Origin: Streptomyces malaysiense
GTDB lineage: Bacteria; Actinomycetota; Actinomycetes; Streptomycetales; Streptomycetaceae
NCBI RefSeq assembly: GCF_000980885.2
Contig: NZ_LBDA02000080.1
Span: 82,358 to 146,357 of the forward strand
Direction: 5' to 3'
DNA length: 64,000 bases
The position numbers and the translations under genes were made by a program. Below, piece by piece: positions 61,348 to 64,000 of this stretch. The notes beneath the pieces were generated by a model. It saw only the letters and a program-made list of their open reading frames with translations. It did not search any database and was not told the origin of the DNA. The first letter of the stretch is position 1. Every line of letters begins with the position of its first letter.

Positions 61348-62027
61348 TCCAGGCCCGCGAACCAGTCGCCCCGGCCGCCCGGGGTCAGGTCGAGCAGATG
61401 CCAGACGGGGTTGAGGAGATCGATGCCGCGCTGGTCGATGTCCTCGGCCATCCGGGGGTGCGCGGAGTAGAAGTGCCGGACCGTGCCGTCCGGGTCCCGG
61501 GTGAAGACCGAGACGGTCGAGTCCTGGACGCCGTCCTCGTCCTCGCTGCCCAGGTCGTACTTGAAGGTGCTGTCCCCGGCGCCGAGCAACCGCAGCCGGG
61601 ACCAGCCGCGGGCGCGGGCGTGCCGGCGCAGGGCCGGCAGGCCGGCGGCGGCCACCACCACCAGGTCGGCGTTCCGGGCCACCTGGTGGGCGACGCCGTC
61701 GAAGCCGTCGATCCACAGGGTGCACATCGGGCACGGCTCGGTCTGCCGTTTGCCGTACATGAAGTGGTAGACGAGCAGGGGCCGCTCCGGGCCGCCGGTG
61801 AACAGCTCGCTCAGCCGGACATCGCGCACGGGTGTGTCGCCCGCGTCGAGGTCGGCGGGTCCCTCCAGGAAGACGTAGTCGTCCACCTCGGGCCCCGGGG
61901 GCAGCGAACGGCGCAGGGCCGCTACCCGTTCGCGCCGGCGCATCAGCTCGATCTCCGCGCCGCGCAGTTCCTCGCGGGCGGCGAGGTACTCCGCGGACTC
62001 ACCGTGCAACCGGGTCTGCCGCATCAT
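61341..62027 (-). CDS. DUF899 (thioredoxin-like) family protein
   Basis: A 228-residue cytosolic protein of the DUF899 family: LVYHFMYGKRQTEPCPMCTLWIDGFDGV with the CPMC motif (about residue 103) typical of thioredoxin-fold members, HQVARNADLVVVAAAGLPAL, and the C-terminal FYSAHPRMAEDIDQRGIDLLNPVWHLLDLTPGGRGDWF. The N-terminal helix is coiled (EYLAAREELRGAEIELMRRRERVAALRRSL). ATG 62027 follows AGGAGGAC; ATG 62024 is an alternative. Convergent with the P450, with a seven-base overlap. Function is unknown; redox or thiol chemistry is an inference. Confidence 0.85.
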   Translation of the reverse strand: MMRQTRLHGESAEYLAAREELRGAEIELMRRRERVAALRRSLPPGPEVDDYVFLEGPADLDAGDTPVRDVRLSELFTGGPERPLLVYHFMYGKRQTEPCPMCTLWIDGFDGVAHQVARNADLVVVAAAGLPALRRHARARGWSRLRLLGAGDSTFKYDLGSEDEDGVQDSTVSVFTRDPDGTVRHFYSAHPRMAEDIDQRGIDLLNPVWHLLDLTPGGRGDWFAGLDY

Positions 62028-62294
62028 GTGTCCTCCTGCGTGGACAGCCCCCCGGAACAGGTCGGTTCCATGGTTCCGGGCGCCGCGCGCCGCGGGGATG
62101 AGGCTCCGCCGTGCCCGACGGGTGAAAGGAAATGTGACGGAGCGCAGGGGCAGACGTTCAACTCCGTGATCTTCGCGTGATCGGGGCGGCATGAACTTGT
62201 GACAAGTGATCGTGTGCCGATACCTTCACCCCTCAGCGCGGCGACCGGCACCATCCGCCGCGCGGGCCCCCGCCGTCGCACGAAAGGCTTCCGC
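62028..62294. promoter_or_regulatory. divergent gap between DUF899 and rpfC
   Basis: 267 bases, no gene seen. GTGATC occurs three times near the rpfC side (62168 region, 62179 region and 62206 region), a possible regulator site. No ydaO-type riboswitch is present here, in contrast to rpfA. A GAAAGG-type ribosome-binding site (62283-62288) precedes rpfC. Confidence 0.4.
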
Positions 62295-63440
62295 ATGATC
62301 TCCGGGAACGGTCGTCACCGCCGCCCCCGTCAGGCTCCGGCCCTCCTCGTCGCGGCCGGCGTGACCGGCTCCGCCATCGCCATCCCGCTGCTCGGCGCGG
62401 CCAGCGCCCACGCGGCCGACGGCACCACGTGGGACAAGGTCGCCAACTGCGAGAGCGGCGGCGCCTGGAGCGCCGACACCGGCAACGGGTACTACGGCGG
62501 TCTCCAGATATCCCAGGACGACTGGGTCGCGTACGGCGGGACGCAGTACGCCTCCTCCGCCGACCAGGCCAGCCGCTCGCAGCAGATCGCCGTGGCCGAG
62601 AAGATCCTCAAGGACAAGGGCACCACGCCCTGGGCCACCTGCGCCCTGCTGTCCGGACTGACCTCGAACTCCGGTTCCGTGACGGTCGATCCGGGCGTCG
62701 GCGGCAACGGAAACGGCGGCGGCAACGGAAACGGCGGCGCCGGCGGCAACGGAAGCGGCGGCGGCCAGGACGACGGCACGGCCGACCCGTCCGGCCTGCC
62801 CGACCCCTCCTCCCCGGCCGGCACGCAGAGCGGCGACCAGGACGGCTCCGGCACGGGCTCCGGCTCCGGCTCCGGCAAGGCGTCCACCGACCCGTCCGGC
62901 GCCTCCGACCCCTCCGCCTCGCCGGCCCACGGCTCCGGCAAGCAGACCGGCAAGCACGCGAGCCCGAATCCGGGCAAGCACACCGGCACGCCCGGGACCG
63001 GCACCCCCGGCCCGGACCCGTCCGGCCCGTCCTCGACGGACCCCTCTGTCCCGGCCGCGCCCTCCGCGCCGGCCGACGGCTCCGCGACGCCCGCGCCGTC
63101 CACCGGCACCCCGGACAACCCCCGGCAGACCGTCGGCTCTTGGAACCTGGTCGACACCGGGGCCCTCGCCGGCGGACGCCACCGCGGCGGCAACGCGGAC
63201 GAAAGCACGGTAAACGGGCAGAACGACTCGGCCTCCGGCCGGCATGCCTCCCACGGGCCGGGCACCTACACCGTCCGCGAGGGCGACTCGCTGAGCGCCA
63301 TCGCCGACTCCCTTGACGTCGACGGCGGATGGCACGCGCTCTACGCCGCGAACAAGAAGGTCGTGGGCGCCGACCCGAACCACATCACCGCCGGTCAGAC
63401 CCTGAAAGTCGGTGACGAAACGGGCGCGGACCAGGGCTAG
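62295..63440 (+). CDS. rpfC: resuscitation-promoting factor with LysM domain (RpfC type)
   Basis: Secreted muralytic enzyme. The 381-residue protein has a signal peptide (cleavage near ASAHA-ADG), the Rpf catalytic domain directly after it (TTWDKVANCESGGAWSADTGNGYYGGLQI, motif NCESGGAW with the catalytic Glu), a long Gly/Asn then Ser/Pro/Thr-rich linker, and a C-terminal LysM peptidoglycan-binding domain (YTVREGDSLSAIADSLDV, motif VREGDSLSAIA). The order matches S. coelicolor RpfC from memory. ATG 62295. rpfA follows about 350 bases downstream in the same direction. Confidence 0.93.
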   Translation: MISGNGRHRRPRQAPALLVAAGVTGSAIAIPLLGAASAHAADGTTWDKVANCESGGAWSADTGNGYYGGLQISQDDWVAYGGTQYASSADQASRSQQIAVAEKILKDKGTTPWATCALLSGLTSNSGSVTVDPGVGGNGNGGGNGNGGAGGNGSGGGQDDGTADPSGLPDPSSPAGTQSGDQDGSGTGSGSGSGKASTDPSGASDPSASPAHGSGKQTGKHASPNPGKHTGTPGTGTPGPDPSGPSSTDPSVPAAPSAPADGSATPAPSTGTPDNPRQTVGSWNLVDTGALAGGRHRGGNADESTVNGQNDSASGRHASHGPGTYTVREGDSLSAIADSLDVDGGWHALYAANKKVVGADPNHITAGQTLKVGDETGADQG

Positions 63441-63514
63441 TTGACGCCCCACTTGATCGCTAAATGTCCGATTTGGCGAAAGTGTGGGATGAGTCTCAGA
63501 AGCCCTGATCGTCT

Positions 63515-63544
63515 TTGAAATTCCGCCGATCACGTGGCTACCGT
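63515..63544 (+). promoter_or_regulatory. rpfA: putative rpfA promoter
   Basis: TTGAAA (63515-63520) and TACCGT (63539-63544), 18 bases apart, fit a vegetative promoter. Transcription would start near 63551, just before the riboswitch, leaving a leader of about 240 bases. Confidence 0.55.
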
Positions 63545-63567
63545 CAAGGCCGCTCGTCACCACGAGC

Positions 63568-63784
63568 CCCGGCGGCCGCAACGCCGAATCCTGCCAGCGG
63601 CTGCCCGGGAACAGTCGTCGCGTCACGCGCCGCAGGCAGGAGCGGGGGACCCAAGGTAAGTGCCGGGCCCGGCAGTTGATGCCGGACCGGCTTGGGGTGA
63701 AGCCACGCCTCCACGAGGAGGGGTGGCCGGGCAACTCAACCGGCCCGAACCCGACAGCTCACCTCGCAGGCGTCGGTGAGGGGA
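63568..63784 (+). promoter_or_regulatory. ydaO-type (c-di-AMP) riboswitch before rpfA
   Basis: The conserved core elements occur in order: GCCGAATCCTGCC (63583), GGAGCGGGGGACCCAAGG (63648), CTTGGGGTGAAGCC (63691), CGGCCCGAACCCGACAGCTCACC (63751; read in parts) and CTCGCAGGCGTC, with pairing of CTCACC (63758) and GGTGAG (63775). This is the ydaO/yuaA class, which binds cyclic di-AMP and in Streptomyces is known to control rpfA. It ends close to the ribosome-binding site GAGGGG, so control may be by translation or by transcription attenuation. Boundaries are approximate. Confidence 0.88.
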
Positions 63785-63791
63785 TCGTTCC

Positions 63792-64000
63792 ATGCTGTTT
63801 TCCGGCAAGGGCAAGCACCGTCGTCCGTCCAAGGCCGTCCGCGTCGTCACGCTCGCCGGTGTCACCGGTGCCGCTGTCGCCGCGCCGCTGATGGCCACCG
63901 GCACCGCCTCCGCCGCCACCGCCTCCCAGTGGGACGCGGTCGCCCAGTGCGAGTCCGGCGGCAACTGGTCCATCAACACCGGCAACGGGTACTACGGCGG
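63792..64000 (+). CDS. rpfA: resuscitation-promoting factor RpfA, 5' part
   Basis: N-terminal 69 residues are in the window: a signal peptide (KAVRVVTLAGVTGAAVAAPL, cleavage after TASAA) and the beginning of the Rpf domain (SQWDAVAQCESGGNW, INTGNGYYGG), with the catalytic Glu in QCESGG. ATG 63792 follows GAGGGG. Expression is governed by the riboswitch at 63568-63784. The 3' end lies beyond the window. Confidence 0.93.
   Translation, partial: MLFSGKGKHRRPSKAVRVVTLAGVTGAAVAAPLMATGTASAATASQWDAVAQCESGGNWSINTGNGYYG

Noticed and set aside
62028..62294. A ydaO riboswitch before rpfC
   Set aside because: None of the conserved elements (GGAGCGGGGGA, GGGGTGAA, CAGCT-ACCTCG) occur there.

Overview
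The window is Streptomyces-like chromosomal core. Its base composition is very G+C rich, GTG starts are frequent, leaderless promoters are common, and galTEK, three resuscitation-promoting-factor genes, a CYP107-type P450 and a ydaO riboswitch before rpfA are all present. From memory, the order matches the segment of S. coelicolor A3(2) running roughly from SCO3154 (pmt) down to SCO3097 (rpfA). No rRNA, CRISPR array, insertion sequence, prophage or biosynthetic cluster was seen.

Layout. 0-6.4 kb is housekeeping: a partial protein O-mannosyltransferase, rsmI, a zinc-ribbon protein, tatD, rpfB, rsmA/ksgA and ispE. 6.4-14.4 kb holds a frameshifted Uma2-family gene, an ABC-F ATPase, two paralogous membrane-anchored beta-propeller proteins and an orphan LuxR-type regulator whose receiver lacks the phospho-acceptor. 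14.1-19.4 kb is the Leloir galactose operon galT-galE-galK, divergent from a sodium/solute symporter. 19.5-24.4 kb holds a GNAT enzyme, a response regulator, tamR/tam with a triple operator, a VOC protein, an antitoxin remnant, and a fatty-acid desaturase with its TetR regulator. 24.7-32.4 kb holds ppc, pth, rplY, prs, glmU and tRNA-Gln.

33.2-41 kb is the accessory-looking part and the best candidate for an under-described system. It has an HTH/LAGLIDADG-like gene 11 bp from tRNA-Gln, a leaderless orphan sensor kinase, and a divergent SUKH/deaminase locus. One arm encodes a YwqJ-type deaminase followed by a SUKH-3 protein. The other encodes a SUKH-1 protein followed by a 915-residue protein that joins a probable deaminase and a SUKH-4 domain through a collagen-like linker. 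Toxin-like and immunity-like domains are thus encoded together without visible secretion signals. The plus strand is G-rich across this block whichever way the genes point, and C-rich just to its left.

41-64 kb returns to core genes: an ABC exporter pair, mfd, a secreted HNH nuclease, an M48 protease, lipoproteins, an N6-methylase/HsdS-like fusion with an altered catalytic motif and clustered TGTGAAC repeats, a Ser/Thr kinase with a membrane partner, a SurA-like lipoprotein, mazG, a P450, a DUF899 protein, rpfC (LysM) and the start of rpfA behind a c-di-AMP riboswitch.

How the genes relate: cell-wall growth and dormancy exit (rpfA, rpfB, rpfC, glmU), translation and rRNA maturation (rsmI, rsmA, pth, rplY, tRNA-Gln), central carbon (ppc, gal, tam) and envelope signalling (kinases, beta-propellers, lipoproteins). 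All functions are inferred from sequence by eye; no database search was run.
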